From the NCBI GenBank assembly GCA_964023205.1, contig OZ026847.1:3408819-3472818 (forward strand): DNA of 64,000 nt. Reading direction: 5' to 3'. The stretch comes from Lutraria lutraria. Its lineage: Eukaryota; Mollusca; Bivalvia; Venerida; Mactridae. This document shows positions 1 to 10,213 of the stretch, in pieces. The number at the start of each line of letters is the position of its first letter. Position 1 is the first letter of the stretch. The translations under genes and the position numbers were made by a program. The notes beneath the pieces are model-generated. The model had not been told where the DNA came from, made no database searches, and saw only the letters and a list, made by a program, of their open reading frames with translations.

Positions 1-160
1 GGACCAAAATTCTTTGTTTCTCTACATCCGTAATGCTATTGTTCAACTAGTTCCTGTTCCATGTAGCAGTGTAAGTCTATGTAAATTCAGTTTTCATGAG
101 TACTTTCAGTGCTTTGATTCTACACAGCAGTCATATTGGATAATATTAGATATTGATTCA
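1..160 (+). repeat. Interspersed repeat S1, partial copy
   Basis: This is a copy of an interspersed family present at least five times here (9660-9850, 12385-12575, 48905-49115, 51555-51680). The shared core is a stretch ending in gagtactttcagt followed by a ctttga motif. The 5' part is cut off by the window edge. The 3' side is followed by a hAT-type MITE. Full copies are about 190-200 bp. I see neither a clear tRNA head nor terminal inverted repeats, so the class is unknown. The short open frame across it has no support as a gene. Confidence 0.6.
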
Positions 161-349
161 TGGAACTTCAGGGTTCTCAGTAACAGCAGGCTGCAGGCCA
201 ATTTGTCTGCTTAGAAATGTGTTTAGGACGGTAAGGAATCTCAAAAGTTTCTGAAGTATTGCTAAAAAATGCCCAGACCCGCCCTTTCAGGTCTGTTAGT
301 CTAGCTTTTGGGCCTGTTGGCCTCAAACTTATTGAGAACCCTGGAACTT
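161..349. mobile_element. hAT-type MITE with 8 bp target duplication
   Basis: The element (about 169-341) begins CAGGGTTCTCA and ends TGAGAACCC(TG), a terminal inverted repeat typical of hAT elements. TGGAACTT occurs directly before the left end (161-168) and again at 342-349, an 8 bp duplication as expected for hAT; the right copy overlaps the last two bases of the ideal CCCTG end. The 173 bp body contains no coding capacity, so it is non-autonomous. Confidence 0.8.
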
Positions 350-1447
350 TAATTCAAACATGAAGTTAATCCTTTTCAAGGATGGTCCAGGAAAACATAT
401 TAAAGTGTACTTTATACTTTATTTTCCATTTCATGTGTTTATATTAAAATAAGGAAGTATAATAGTACAAGTGAAACAATGATATCAAGTCATGAATTAA
501 TCACATGGAAAAATTAACACCATTGCAGTTCTCATATTGAGTCATAATTATCAACTAAAGTGAATGTACATTAAAAGTTATGTACAATATCATGAATCGT
601 TTTATTGGACTTGATTTTTATCAAAATCAAGTCCTTTGTAATCATTGACTTATATTTGTCGCTGGACTCCATAACAGCTTGGTTAAAAGAATGCCACATA
701 AAGGAAATAGTACGCAACTAAATGGTATGTTTATATAGAAGTATCTGGAATCTTTCCCCAATTAAGTGTGTCAGATCTAAATACATTTCAAATCATTCTA
801 TTGTAACTACATGGAAAGAGTCATGTATCTAAATAAGTGCTTGTCGGTAGATACATGAGATTTTCAAATGCGTAGAATTAAAACCGCATATTCACTGTCC
901 AATAAAATATCTTGCCATAAAAGTAGTTCTACTTTCGGTTTTCGTTCGATAGTTCAGAAAAATCTCCACGGACGTATTCATGCATTTGCAACAATCTACC
1001 ATCGATGTGTGTGTTTTGTGCCTTTCTAACATTTCTTAATATTACAAAGCGAATTCTCATTTAATCGTATTCCGTGATATTCACACCAACTAGTGTTATT
1101 TTGATGACGGAATCGCTATTTATAGACTCACTCCCCGCAGTGGCTAGTAGCAAAGCGTAACCGATGTGGGGAGTTTCATTTATCGAAGGTTGAATGTTAA
1201 AACTGCGGCTTAAGAATAATAATTCGAGTCGCTAAATACGAACGTAAATTACTGGATACGTGCTTTTAAAATTTACTGTTTAAGAGTTCCTTTTACGCCA
1301 GATTATTTAGAATTACATAATCACGTCTGAATTTCATGCAACATCGGGTTAACTATAGGTCATATAGGTCTTACTCTACTGTGTCAGGACCTTTTTGATT
1401 TGAGTGACCCTGAATGTGTTCAATGCGACGATGTTCTGTTGTGTTAA
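350..1447. other. No gene seen
   Basis: AT-rich sequence without a convincing exon, tRNA or repeat boundary. Nothing here matches the other repeat families in the window by eye. Confidence 0.5.
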
Positions 1448-1452
1448 AACCA

Positions 1453-2041
1453 CACTGTCTGGTACGTGAAACGGTGCAGATTTTCCGTGTTACGGTGCTT
1501 CCATCCAAGATGGCGGAGGGAGAAACGGCAAGGAGGTACGTGTCATTTTATGCAGATGTATTTAAACAAATACGCTATTTAGATAGAGAAGAACAGTTGC
1601 ATCTAATGTTCAAATAAATTCACTTTAAGATCAATATATTCATCATGTCTGTTGCATAGGATTTATATGAATTATTTGCTAAAAACTTTGAGGAATAAAC
1701 CACGCGAAAATCGAACCGAGAGAAGTGGTAAATATTTGAGCCAATCTCCGTACAAAAGCCATTATTCTTGAAGTGAATACGCTTGTTTTTTAGCGTATAT
1801 GTATATAATCATTCATAGAAATACTACATCTTCTCAATTACTTTGTTGTGCCTAAATCTGTCTATTTTCTGTTTCGTCAACACGACGGTGCAGACACCTA
1901 ACAACGGTGCAGATTTTCCGTAAGAAATGAGACGGTGTTGCCACAAATTAGGCAACGGTGCATACATCTACAGCAAAAAGTATACGGTTCAGACACTAGG
2001 TTAAAAGAATGTAATGAAAGCATGCATTTGTTGTAACATTT
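1453..2041 (+). repeat. Left 589 bp inverted arm
   Basis: This arm matches 4128-4716 in inverse orientation over its whole length without an indel that I could find; I counted about eight substitutions. It carries ACGGTG-type subterminal motifs near 1471, 1492, 1884, 1904, 1932 and 1955 and a variant near 1984, mostly as ACGGTGCAGA. It also contains the ATG-bearing candidate exon at 1510-1535. Such high similarity suggests recent insertion or continuing gene conversion between arms. Confidence 0.92.
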
Positions 2042-2521
2042 TAAGATATGTGCTCAAATACTTCAATTACATAGTTTTAGTTGTTACGTGTACATTAATG
2101 ACTTGTAATGCAACTTCTACTGAGAGTAAAAGTGTGACATCGATATGAAATATCTAATAAGTCTTTGTTTATAGATAAATAAAATACTTAATATGTTAAT
2201 TACAAATATTCTTCTACTAGTTTAATGTTCACATTCAGTAAAAAGTACTAATAAAAACTGTATTAATCGATGTTTTGAATTACTAAGTATGACTAAGTAA
2301 GTAAGAATTTTATTTTAACCAGTAAGTTGACAAGAAAAATATAATGTGTCTTTGAGAAAAATATCACCAACTCAAAAAAACAATTACGAAGATATTGCAT
2401 TTTGCCATGTCAGTGTATCTATTACTTGCCTTTTTTATTTTGCAGGGATCATATGTTTGACATTAGCGGAATAAGCAGAGGAAAGAGAAAATGTAAATTA
2501 GGGAATACAATGTATTTCTAA
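1510..2521 (+). CDS. Candidate two-exon short ORF starting in left arm
   Basis: Exon 1 (1510-1535) starts at an ATG in the context CCAAGATGGCGG, which also matches the YY1-type element common near transcription starts. It ends GAG before GTACGT, a strong splice donor. A good acceptor (pyrimidine tract then tgcag, ending 2445) lies 0.9 kb downstream. Joining keeps the frame: MAEGETARR continues as DHMFDISGISRGKRK and ends at TAA 2519-2521, for 33 residues in all. Without splicing, exon 1 reads on in frame to TAA at 1615-1617 (36 residues), and the other arm is open over the same span. I recognise no family. The product could be a truncated remnant of a longer protein. Confidence 0.35.
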
Positions 2522-3643
2522 ACCGGAAGAGCCAATAAGACGACCTACCACTGTGAGAGAATATCATTGGTCTCATGAATCAAACATTTGTATTGCCACA
2601 TGTTCGACGTGGATTAAATCTTGAAACCTAAAGATTAGAGATACTAAATTGAAACAGAAACGATACTTGTGATGGACATACATCTACACTTCCGAGTTTA
2701 AAAAGGCTTGAAATAACATTCATATTGTCCTGACTCCGGATGGTGGTAGTGCTATATCTAAATTGTACTTTGTGCTCGTCTTACACTTTTGTATTGAAAA
2801 TTGTTTATTCCTTTTACATAACTATCATTTCAGTGAAACAAATAATATAATTTCATACCCTGGCTGATGAAATACAGTCAAACCTACTTTAAAGTTGACT
2901 GCCAACTTATAATACCCGTTGTTTCTCTCTGATCATCAATTTATGGTGTAGATTAATGTGTAATGAGAGATCGACTGTTAACTCTCGTCTAGTACTGTCA
3001 TTCTCCAGCGTGCTTTTCACATAAGATTCACTTAACTTTAACAGTGCTAGAAAAGTTCTTTTTCTAGCGTTGAAAGTATTCTGAGTATTGTTATTTGTTA
3101 TTGTTATATTTTTTAATGCAGCATGTTCAAAGTATGATAAATAAATAATACCATAAAAACAAGTTTTTATTTACATTCATTTGTATACTGAAAGGGAATC
3201 ACTATAAACCAGGAATAAATCTCAGTAAGAATCACAAAACATATAATAACTGAGAAAACAACAATATATACATTTATTAAAGTATATATATATTAGTAGT
3301 CTAAAATATATCAAAACTTGCTTACACACTGTTCCACTCGTAAATTAAATATCTATTGAATACCATAGTTCATTGATATTTCTATTCTAAATTTGGAGCA
3401 ATCTATAGGCAACCCTCTTTTAACTTAAAATGATTTGAACACACTTACAAATAAGAACCGAGTCGTAACAAGTAAATATTGCGACTTATCAACATTTATC
3501 CTTAAAAGCAATTAGTCGCACGGTTTAGAAACAGTATTATCACCTTTTCATAATTATAGATATGAAACTGACTAGAAAATAATACAACGTCTTTGATCAC
3601 TCAATTTGTTCAAGATTTTGCTTTAAAATACATGTATAGTTAG

Positions 3644-4019
3644 CTAATAATGATACCGGATTTCAATAAAAATAGATGAAAATCGTATTCGAAATGTCAT
3701 CTTTTCAAAATAATGTCCGTGCAAACTTGTCCTCCAGGCATACTCCTTGAAACACGCAGGGCAAGTGAACCTTTTTTCATGCACTCCTTTAATGTGGTCA
3801 ATAAGTTCATATCTCTCCTAAAGGAATGCCGTTGGCATGTAAATTCCTTATTCTCAGATTTTTCATGGCTATTTATATGCCTCTTGCGAGATTTCTTAGT
3901 AAAGGTCTTCTTGCATTTTCACATTCAAGTTTTCTTTTATTATGTTGTGCTCTCTGGTGGGCTCCAAGGGACCAGTACTCAACACAGGATTCCTCACAAC
4001 ACTGTATATGGCTGAGATT
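3644..4019 (-). pseudogene. C2H2 zinc-finger exon, frameshifted
   Basis: Read on -, an acceptor (ccatag, 4025-4020) opens an exon encoding zinc-finger-like units. The best finger is FTCPACFKEYAWRTSLHGH: two Cys two residues apart, an aromatic, a Leu and the first zinc-binding His, but the last His is unclear. Before it come a finger ending DHIKGVH, one with CKKTF and HINSH, and a degenerate one ending HQRAQH. Linkers such as HEKSENKEFTC and HEKRFTC resemble the usual fingers-in-series linker. Two one-base losses (near GAAAATGC and AACTTATTG on -) break the frame, and one finger has His for its second Cys. The last frame ends at TAG 3646-3644. It lies downstream of the right-arm first exon, but the phase does not join directly. 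The family's usual role is DNA binding. Confidence 0.7.
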
Positions 4020-4127
4020 CTATGGATATGAAAAAATATATGTAATTTTAAAGAATATTAAAGAATTTAACAAATAGATACAGATGAAGAAAATAATGTA
4101 TTTGAAAATTATATGCTTCATTTCATT

Positions 4128-4716
4128 AAATGTTACAACAAATGCATGCTTTCATTACATTCTTTTAACCTAGTGTCTGAACCGTATACTTTTTGCTGTA
4201 GATGTATGCACCGTTGCCTAATTTGTGGCAACACCGTCTCATTTCTTACGGAAAATCTGCACCGTTGTTAGGTGTCTGCACCGTCATGTTGACGAAACAG
4301 AAAATAGACATATTTAGGCACAACAAAGTAATTGAGAAGATGTAGTATTTCTATGAATGATTATATACATATACGCTAAAAAACAAGCGTATTCACTTCA
4401 AGAATAATGGCTTTTGTACGGAGATTGGCTCAAATATTTACCACTTCTCTCGGTTCGATTTTCGCGTGGTTTATTCCTCAAAGTTTTTAGCAAATAATTC
4501 ATATAAATCCTATGCAACAGACATGGTGAATATATTGATCTTACAGTGAATTTATTTGAACATTAGATGCAACTGTTCTTCTCCTTCTAAATAGCGTATT
4601 TGTTTAAATACATCTGTATAAAATGACACGTACCTCCTTGCCGTTTCTCCCTCCGCCATCTTGGATGGAAGCACCGTAACACGGAAAATCTGCACCGTTT
4701 CATGTACCAGACAGTG
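4128..4716 (-). repeat. Right 589 bp inverted arm
   Basis: This is the inverse partner of 1453-2041. It ends ...CCAGACAGTG at 4716, followed by AACCA. It carries the mirrored ACGGTG subterminal motifs and the second copy of the candidate first exon. Homology stops sharply at 4128, and both arms are exactly the same length. Confidence 0.92.
4634..4659 (-). CDS. Candidate first exon, right-arm copy
   Basis: On - this is identical over its 26 bases to 1510-1535: ATG at 4659-4657, MAEGETARR, and a GAG/GTACGT donor. It points inward toward the zinc-finger exon 0.6 kb downstream. The unspliced extension is also open to the matching TAA, with a few residue changes relative to the left arm (A to T, DR to EG). 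Whether it is spliced to the zinc-finger exon is unknown: exon 1 ends in phase 2, whereas the finger frame at 4019 needs phase 0. Confidence 0.3.
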
Positions 4717-5077
4717 AACCAGAAGAATCAATGTTTGTATTTACTGTTACTGAAGTGTTTTTTACTAGTTTTGTACAATAAAGAGTTTTTAATGCAATTA
4801 AATTGTCCTCAATTAATGTGCTAATCATTAAACTTTCCAATATCAGGCTTTTTCATTTTAAAATTTTAGCAAAGGGACTATAGTAAAGCCCTAGCTTATG
4901 TCATTTACCTATATGCATATGACCTGCATTACAATATGAATGAAAAATCGGTCCGTAATTTTAAATGTTAAAATATTTGTATGGGCTCGAACGATAGGGG
5001 TACACATTTCTCTCTTTTGTCTCGTATGGTAAAAATCAAGTCCGACAGTACTTTCAGTACTTTGATTATGGGATGTT

Positions 5078-5292
5078 AGCATTGTATTAATTGAAAAAGA
5101 CTTCAACAGCCTAATTATGATATGCTACAGCAGCATTGTATTAATCGAAAAAGCCTTCAACAGCCTAATTATGATATACAGCGCCGTTGTATAATTAACA
5201 AAAAAAATTCGCCAGTCGCTTCATTATGATATGATACAGCAGGATTGATATTAAACATGCAAAAAATGACATCAACAGCCTAATAATGATAA
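5078..5292. repeat. Four degenerate ~54 bp tandem units
   Basis: Units share gcattgtattaat and cttcaacagcctaattatga. The first two are nearly identical at 54 bp spacing (5079, 5133); the third and fourth are diverged. Just upstream (5043-5066) lies a short fragment of the S1 repeat core. Confidence 0.75.
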
Positions 5293-5519
5293 CACACTTT
5301 CATTTACTAAGTTGCTGAAAAATATTCACCCAGGTGTATGGCTTAAATGGGTCTTTTTCTCCATTGCAAAAGCTGTAAAATTTGCCCCCTCCACCCTGGT
5401 GAAAAGAATAATATTCAAAGCAGTCTGTGAAATTAACATTTGAAATGTGGAAATTTTAGCTGCTTTTTCTTGATTTCTTAATGAAATTTTGGTTGTCAAA
5501 ACGAAAAACTAGTTGTCCC

Positions 5520-5625
5520 GGACTACAGGACAGGATTTTTGGGAATTTCTTTCCCCAAATTGGAAAAAAGAGCCTTTCTGCAATTGGGAAATAACTGAAT
5601 TTCGGCCTCTGTTATAGACTGAAAA
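5520..5625 (-). mobile_element. Fragment of hAT-like MITE family
   Basis: On - it reads ctataacagaggccgaaattc followed by aattgggaa-type stretches, the same family as 7123-7335 and 14736-14940. Only one end is kept. Confidence 0.55.
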
Positions 5626-5713
5626 TAGGTCCAGATCTCGGATAAAAGCATATATTTCTTAGCTATTATACATTCTGGACTGAAATAGTTTCAGAATGTA
5701 CATTGTGCTCGTT

Positions 5714-5911
5714 GATTTTTCACCTTCTATAACAGGGGCCTATTAAAGGCCCCGATCATCCCAATTGAAAATTTCTTTAAAATCATGCAGTTTTCCCAAA
5801 AATCCAAACTTACACCAGCTAATTTATTTCCCAAATTAGCAATTTTAGCGATAATTCTTCCCAAAATCAACAGACTAAGGCCTCTTCCAAATGAAGCAAG
5901 AAAAAACCCTG
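5714..5911 (+). mobile_element. hAT-like MITE, 'ccttctataacag' subfamily
   Basis: The copy starts near gatttttcaccttctataac and ends gaaaaaaccctgg. It is closely similar to 13772-13967 and 16100-16310: all share gcagttttcccaaaaatcc and cccaaaatcaacag. The short open frame inside it (5785-5988) is not a gene. Confidence 0.7.
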
Positions 5912-6777
5912 GTGCTTCTCAAATTTCTCATGTCATAATATCAAACATATTACATGTTTATCCTAGGTTTATTTTAAACTGCTATTAAATCCTAATTAAA
6001 ATTAAATACTTCGCAACAAATTTCTATCTTATAAAAACTACCGTAAGTCAGTATCATTCTGACTTAGAATTCCAATCATATATCACTAATGTCATGAAAA
6101 CAGGTTTTTCTCTACACATAATTATACTATAGACAGCAAAACATCATAATTTATACTGCATTGTTGAATAAAATCAAATAAACTCAAGAAAAAAATATGA
6201 TCAAATAATTTACCTTCCTTAGACATGTCTGAATCAATCAAGCAAATCCACCAGTTTAATAATCTTAATTTCTTTACTCCATATATCCAAGAATTTACAA
6301 CAAACTTTCAAGAATTTTTAAAACTTATTAATGTACAGAAATATACATTTTGAAACACATTAACAAGATTTTTAGCATGAATCATGAAATCAAAGACAAC
6401 ATTAAAGTGACGCAATGATTTATTTAATCATTCATAAAATACCCAACATTACATTTAACACCAAAAAAAGCAAAAAATTCAGTTTTGTGTTTTAAACCGA
6501 TTAAAATGTCTAAACTAATATCTTTATCTCCACTTTTAACAACTGTGTTATCATTTGGAAAATAACCGAGTCAAGTATCAATGTGTTTAACAATACGAGT
6601 AGATTATTTTATAATAAACGGGATTTGTTCACAGTCAAGTAGCATCTTCACTAAACGTAGGTTTACTAAGTATAATTAACATTTAATTAACAAGTGTTAA
6701 CCAATAAGATGAGACTTAAATCAGCCTTATATAGACTGACCACGTTGACGGGATATATACACTGAAGATTCATTGTA
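5912..6777. other. No gene seen
   Basis: AT-rich sequence; no exon, RNA gene or repeat that I recognise. Confidence 0.45.
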
Positions 6778-7060
6778 ACAATTTATTTATTTCATCAGAT
6801 TTAACACCATTTTCAACATTATATCATGGCGGGCAGTTGTCCTAACCTCATTTGGACCATAACCAGTACTAATGACATTATATCCACAGGCTACTTCCAA
6901 GCTACCCGACATAATTCCGAAGTGGAGGGCAATTTAACACAGGATGTAATATCTTCAGTCAAATTTGTCACAGGCAGTGTTAGCATCGCCCAGGGTTCGA
7001 ACTCACAATCTCTAGAACAGCAAACCAAAGTTCTAAGCACAGAGCTAACTGATTGGGCTT
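6778..7060 (-). mobile_element. tRNA-derived SINE, family 1
   Basis: On - the 5' end reads like a tRNA: an A-box region (TTAGCTCTGTGCTTAGA) and a B box (GAGTTCGAACCC), then a body and an AAATAAATAAAT-type tail at the low-coordinate end. The same family recurs at 35021-35320. The + strand open frame of 83 codons across it is a by-product. Confidence 0.75.
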
Positions 7061-7122
7061 TCATTGTAACAAACTAAAGCTAAGGGTTGCATTCTGTTTC
7101 CATTCCGAAAACGTCTCCGTTA

Positions 7123-7335
7123 CAGGGCCTTTTTTCCTTCTATAACAGAGGCCGAAATTCAGTGACTTCCCAATTCCAAAAAGGCTGTTTTTTCCCAATT
7201 TGAGGCCAGAAAATCCCAAAACTACAATGCTATTCTAACTTGGTTGCCTAACCTCAAAATGGGGCCAAATATTGCGCATGAATTTCCCAAAATGAAAGGC
7301 TAAGGCCTCCTTCCAATTTTCTGAAAAAAGGCCCT
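7123..7335 (+). mobile_element. hAT-like MITE with CAGGGCC ends
   Basis: The ends are CAGGGCCTTTTTTCC and GAAAAAAGGCCCT, a clear terminal inverted repeat. It encloses 'ccttctataacagaggccg' and is non-coding. The family also appears, inverted, at 14736-14940. I could not find a clean target duplication for this copy. Confidence 0.75.
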
Positions 7336-8492
7336 ATGTAATGTTCACTGAATGTAATCAGTAATGATTGCTGTATGATCCATACATGTACATGTATAAA
7401 ATGATAGAGACCAATGGATACTATAGACATTTTTACTGTAGAACTTGGTACATGAATCCTTCAGATTATACATCTTTTTACAGTATGACTTGAAGATGTA
7501 ATGGAAAAATACTCCCAGGCCAAGTCTGTGGGTCATAAGGCCAGCATTCCTTCATTAAACCAGGATGCCTCAGTAATTTACTAAGAATATCTGACAAAAT
7601 TCTAATTAAATTCTAAATATATCTACCAACTATTAATTATTTTGCCATTGCCTGACACAGATACCAAAGCTAAATATGGCCATCTTTAAAAAATGTTTGT
7701 AAAAATATTTATTTTTTTACAACTTATTTTTTATATTGAACCCAAAATACATATCAGAATGCTTTTTTAATTGAAAAAAATCTTTTACCTTATAAACAAA
7801 AAAAAATTGGGTAAAGGCCTGAAAAGTTAGTGTAATTGCAAAGTTTTTTTTAAGGATGGCCTAATGTTCATTGTTGAATAAAATATTTCAATATAACTTC
7901 CTTACACTTATACATTACTTCAGCAGATAAATGACCACTTGTGTTAACACAGGATGAGACTTAAACGTTATCAAACAGACTTTTATTAAGTACTTCCATC
8001 TCTTTGATGACAATAAAAATTCTGGTCAAATGTGGTTCATGGAAATCCTGTGAAGAGTTGTTGTTTTCAGCAAAATGTTCATAAAATTAACACCATTGTG
8101 CGAGACAACAATGATGTGTTTTTTTACATTTATTGTTGACATACTTTTTTTATATTGAATATGCAATAATTAAGAAAGAATACAGACTGATAAAAAGGCA
8201 CCTTAAAAACAATTAATTGTTTCAAACCTCGATCACAAAATCATTTCTCAAGTATAATTATCCACAGTTTTCTCATTTCATGAGTTTGTATCACACCCAG
8301 GTAGATCTGTGGCATTAGTATCCCGAGTATTCGGGTAATCACCAATCAAACTGAAAAATCAAGTACTAATAATCGTCATTATACAGAAATTCATGGATCG
8401 TGATTTTGTTTGTTTACAAAAAAAATATATTCTTCATACTTAAAAATCTTCTCTAAATAATTGTAATTATATTATCATATCAGGGTCTACTA
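7336..8492. other. No gene seen
   Basis: AT-rich with poly-A and poly-T stretches; no supported exon. The minus-strand open frame near 7345-7536 lacks splice signals and codon-like composition. Confidence 0.45.
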
Positions 8493-8837
8493 TCAGTGAT
8501 TTATTTTCCTGTATTTTACAGCCTTATACAAGCTGTTTCCCCTAGCCCCAAAAAACTTACATTTTCCCCTAAAAATGCTTTATTTTCCTCCAAAGTGAAG
8601 TTATTTTTCCCATTGAAAAGAAATTATGAAGACCACAACCAGCATTTACAAAATAGATCACCAAAAATGGCTTTCAAATGTAAAATAATCCTTTGAAATC
8701 AAAGGCCATGTCAAGAGATTGATAAAAAGAGAATGGTCTGTATTTCATATGTATCCCTTTTCTGATTTATCGCGCTATATTTCCCCTTCAGAATTTTAGC
8801 CACAGGTAGTTTTGAAAATTCTAAAAAAAATCACTGA
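8493..8837 (+). mobile_element. MITE with TCAGTGATTT ends, interrupted
   Basis: The element begins TCAGTGATTTATTTTCC and ends AAAAATCACTGA. The left block (gtattttacagccttatac, then tttcccc-rich) and the right block (cacaggtagttttgaaaatt) match the shorter copy at 15334-15510, so about 150 bp between 8632 and 8780 looks like an insertion in this copy. Confidence 0.65.
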
Positions 8838-8921
8838 CCATGTTTGCTAAGAGGTCTATTATAAACGTTATAGTTTTAGATGGGTTACTTAACAACTAAA
8901 GATCCATGAATATATTTGCAG

Positions 8922-9094
8922 ATTGTAAGTGTTAAATTGTGGATCAAATCAGATCGCCGCTTAACCAAGGATCCATATCCCTACACTCCTAGGCCTAGAC
9001 AGATGGTAGGTGGATCTACCCAGGTAAATGACTGGCAAGTACCTCCACAGTTAAAGCTAGAAATTCTCCTAATGACTCGGGCTGTTAGTGTGAG
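8922..9094 (+). CDS. Candidate internal exon, unknown protein
   Basis: An acceptor (tatatttgcag, ending 8921) is followed by an open frame IVSVKLWIKSDRRLTKDPYP and a Pro/Tyr/Arg-rich stretch (YTPRPRQMVGG), then QVPPQLKLEILLMTRAVSV. Donors are available at 9023 (CAG/GTAAAT) and 9094 (GAG/GTACAG); without splicing the frame ends at TGA 9177-9179. The opposite strand is also open here and also has splice-like sites, so the strand is uncertain. I recognise no family. If real, it is convergent with the minus-strand exons at 9949-15148. Confidence 0.35.
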
Positions 9095-9659
9095 GTACAG
9101 AACATGTGCAGACATTTTCTTAACTCGAACAAAAAAAAGAAGAATATGTATCTGCAAAATCATCCATTTTGTTTCCTGACAAATTCAAAAAGTTGTAAGA
9201 GATTTAATTGAATAAATATCCATGTATTATCATGACTTGCTTTCATTCTAATACATACTAATACTTGATTTTTTCCCTTTAAACATTTGGTTATTTTTTA
9301 TTTGTATTATTTTCAACATAAGGGGAACAACTATGACAGTCAACTTGTGAAAAATTATATAAATTACTTCCCTTGTATTATGATTTCATACATTTCTGCA
9401 GCGTTGAGTTGTACGTGGTATAAACATGTTCTACAGGTCATGGGAATGATATCTCACAGGTTCAAAGAAAAACACAAGTTTCTGGATAAAAGTATATATA
9501 AGACATACAGGGCCATGCATACATAAAAATTGTTGTTTTGCAGTTTTACAACAACACAAAAAATTCCCAGACCCAACTTTTATCGTGATTCTGACAATTT
9601 CTTTTTTCATTCTTATTCCAAATTATGGTTTTCAGTACAAGCATTTTATACTAAAAAAA

Positions 9660-9850
9660 TATTTAAAAGTCAAAGTACTGAAAGTACTCAAGGAAACTGA
9701 ACTTACATAGACTGCACTGTGACATGAAATGTGAACTAGCATAACAATTACATGGCAGATGTGAACTAATGTAGTACTTAGTACCGCATAAAAATTCATA
9801 CACATTTAGCAAGGGACGGCTTTTGAAAGCTGAATTATCATTCTGTTTCA
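9660..9850 (-). repeat. Interspersed repeat S1, full-length copy
   Basis: On - it shows the S1 order: gcttttgaaagc, then a gtatgaatttttatgcgg block, then the terminal gagtactttcagt and ctttga motifs. It lies directly downstream of the last candidate exon of the minus-strand gene. Confidence 0.65.
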
Positions 9851-9948
9851 AAAATACTACCAACATACCCACTGATGGAAGTTTGGGTCATGCAACTGCA
9901 AACCAGGACGGCCATAGTGACCAATGAAAATATATATTAGATTAATAC

Positions 9949-10213
9949 CTGCACTTGTAGGTGCTGATCTATTGTTCGCCTGCAGCCAACTTGATCTGTG
10001 AGGTAAATAACCATTCAGGGTTTCCACCAATCTTCTCTGTTCAAAATTATACATGTCCTGATTCTGTAGATCTACATCATACATGCTTTGTGCACAGTTC
10101 ATCCATTGCATGTCAATGCGATTATTAGAATGTTTCGGTTGCCATGGAAACCCATTTTTCTTCTGATCACATGTGAAATGGGGTTCTGTTCTGTTATGAA
10201 CATCTGAAATATT
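9949..10213 (-). CDS. Candidate exon of minus-strand gene (third of three)
   Basis: On - an acceptor (atatattttcag, 10225-10214) opens a frame NISDVHNRTEPHFTCDQKKN that runs on through FPWQPKHSNNR and NFEQRRLVETLNGYLPHRSS to SAPTSA. A consensus donor (GCAG/GTATTA) ends it at 9949 in phase 1. Its phase-0 start fits the phase-0 end of 11448-11653. The protein is polar, rich in Asn, Gln, Tyr and Met, and looks disordered; I do not recognise it. Reading on past the donor gives a stop at 9857-9859, so this could be the last coding segment. Nearer acceptor cagATGTTC gives the wrong frame and is less likely. Confidence 0.6.

Larger units (their letters stand above)
1448..4721. mobile_element. Long-inverted-repeat DNA element with captured or encoded exons
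   Basis: The element proper is 1453-4716. It begins CACTGTCTGGTAC and ends with the inverse. AACCA flanks it directly on both sides (1448-1452 and 4717-4721), a 5 bp target duplication. Two 589 bp arms (1453-2041 and 4128-4716) are inverse copies with about eight differences. The interior has a candidate exon on + at 2446 and a degenerate C2H2 zinc-finger exon on - at 3644-4019; 2522-3643 holds nothing recognisable. A 5 bp duplication with a CAC end recalls Transib/RAG-like elements; a CACTG end with subterminal repeats recalls CMC (EnSpm/Chapaev). No transposase is visible, so the superfamily is undecided and the element looks non-autonomous. Confidence 0.85.

Noticed and set aside
6826..7077. 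83-codon + frame beginning at an ATG
   Set aside because: It lies wholly in a minus-strand tRNA-derived SINE that recurs at 35021-35320 without that frame.
9857..9948. Small extra exon after the donor at 9949
   Set aside because: The possible intron would be only about 50 bases and the joined frame stops after two codons.
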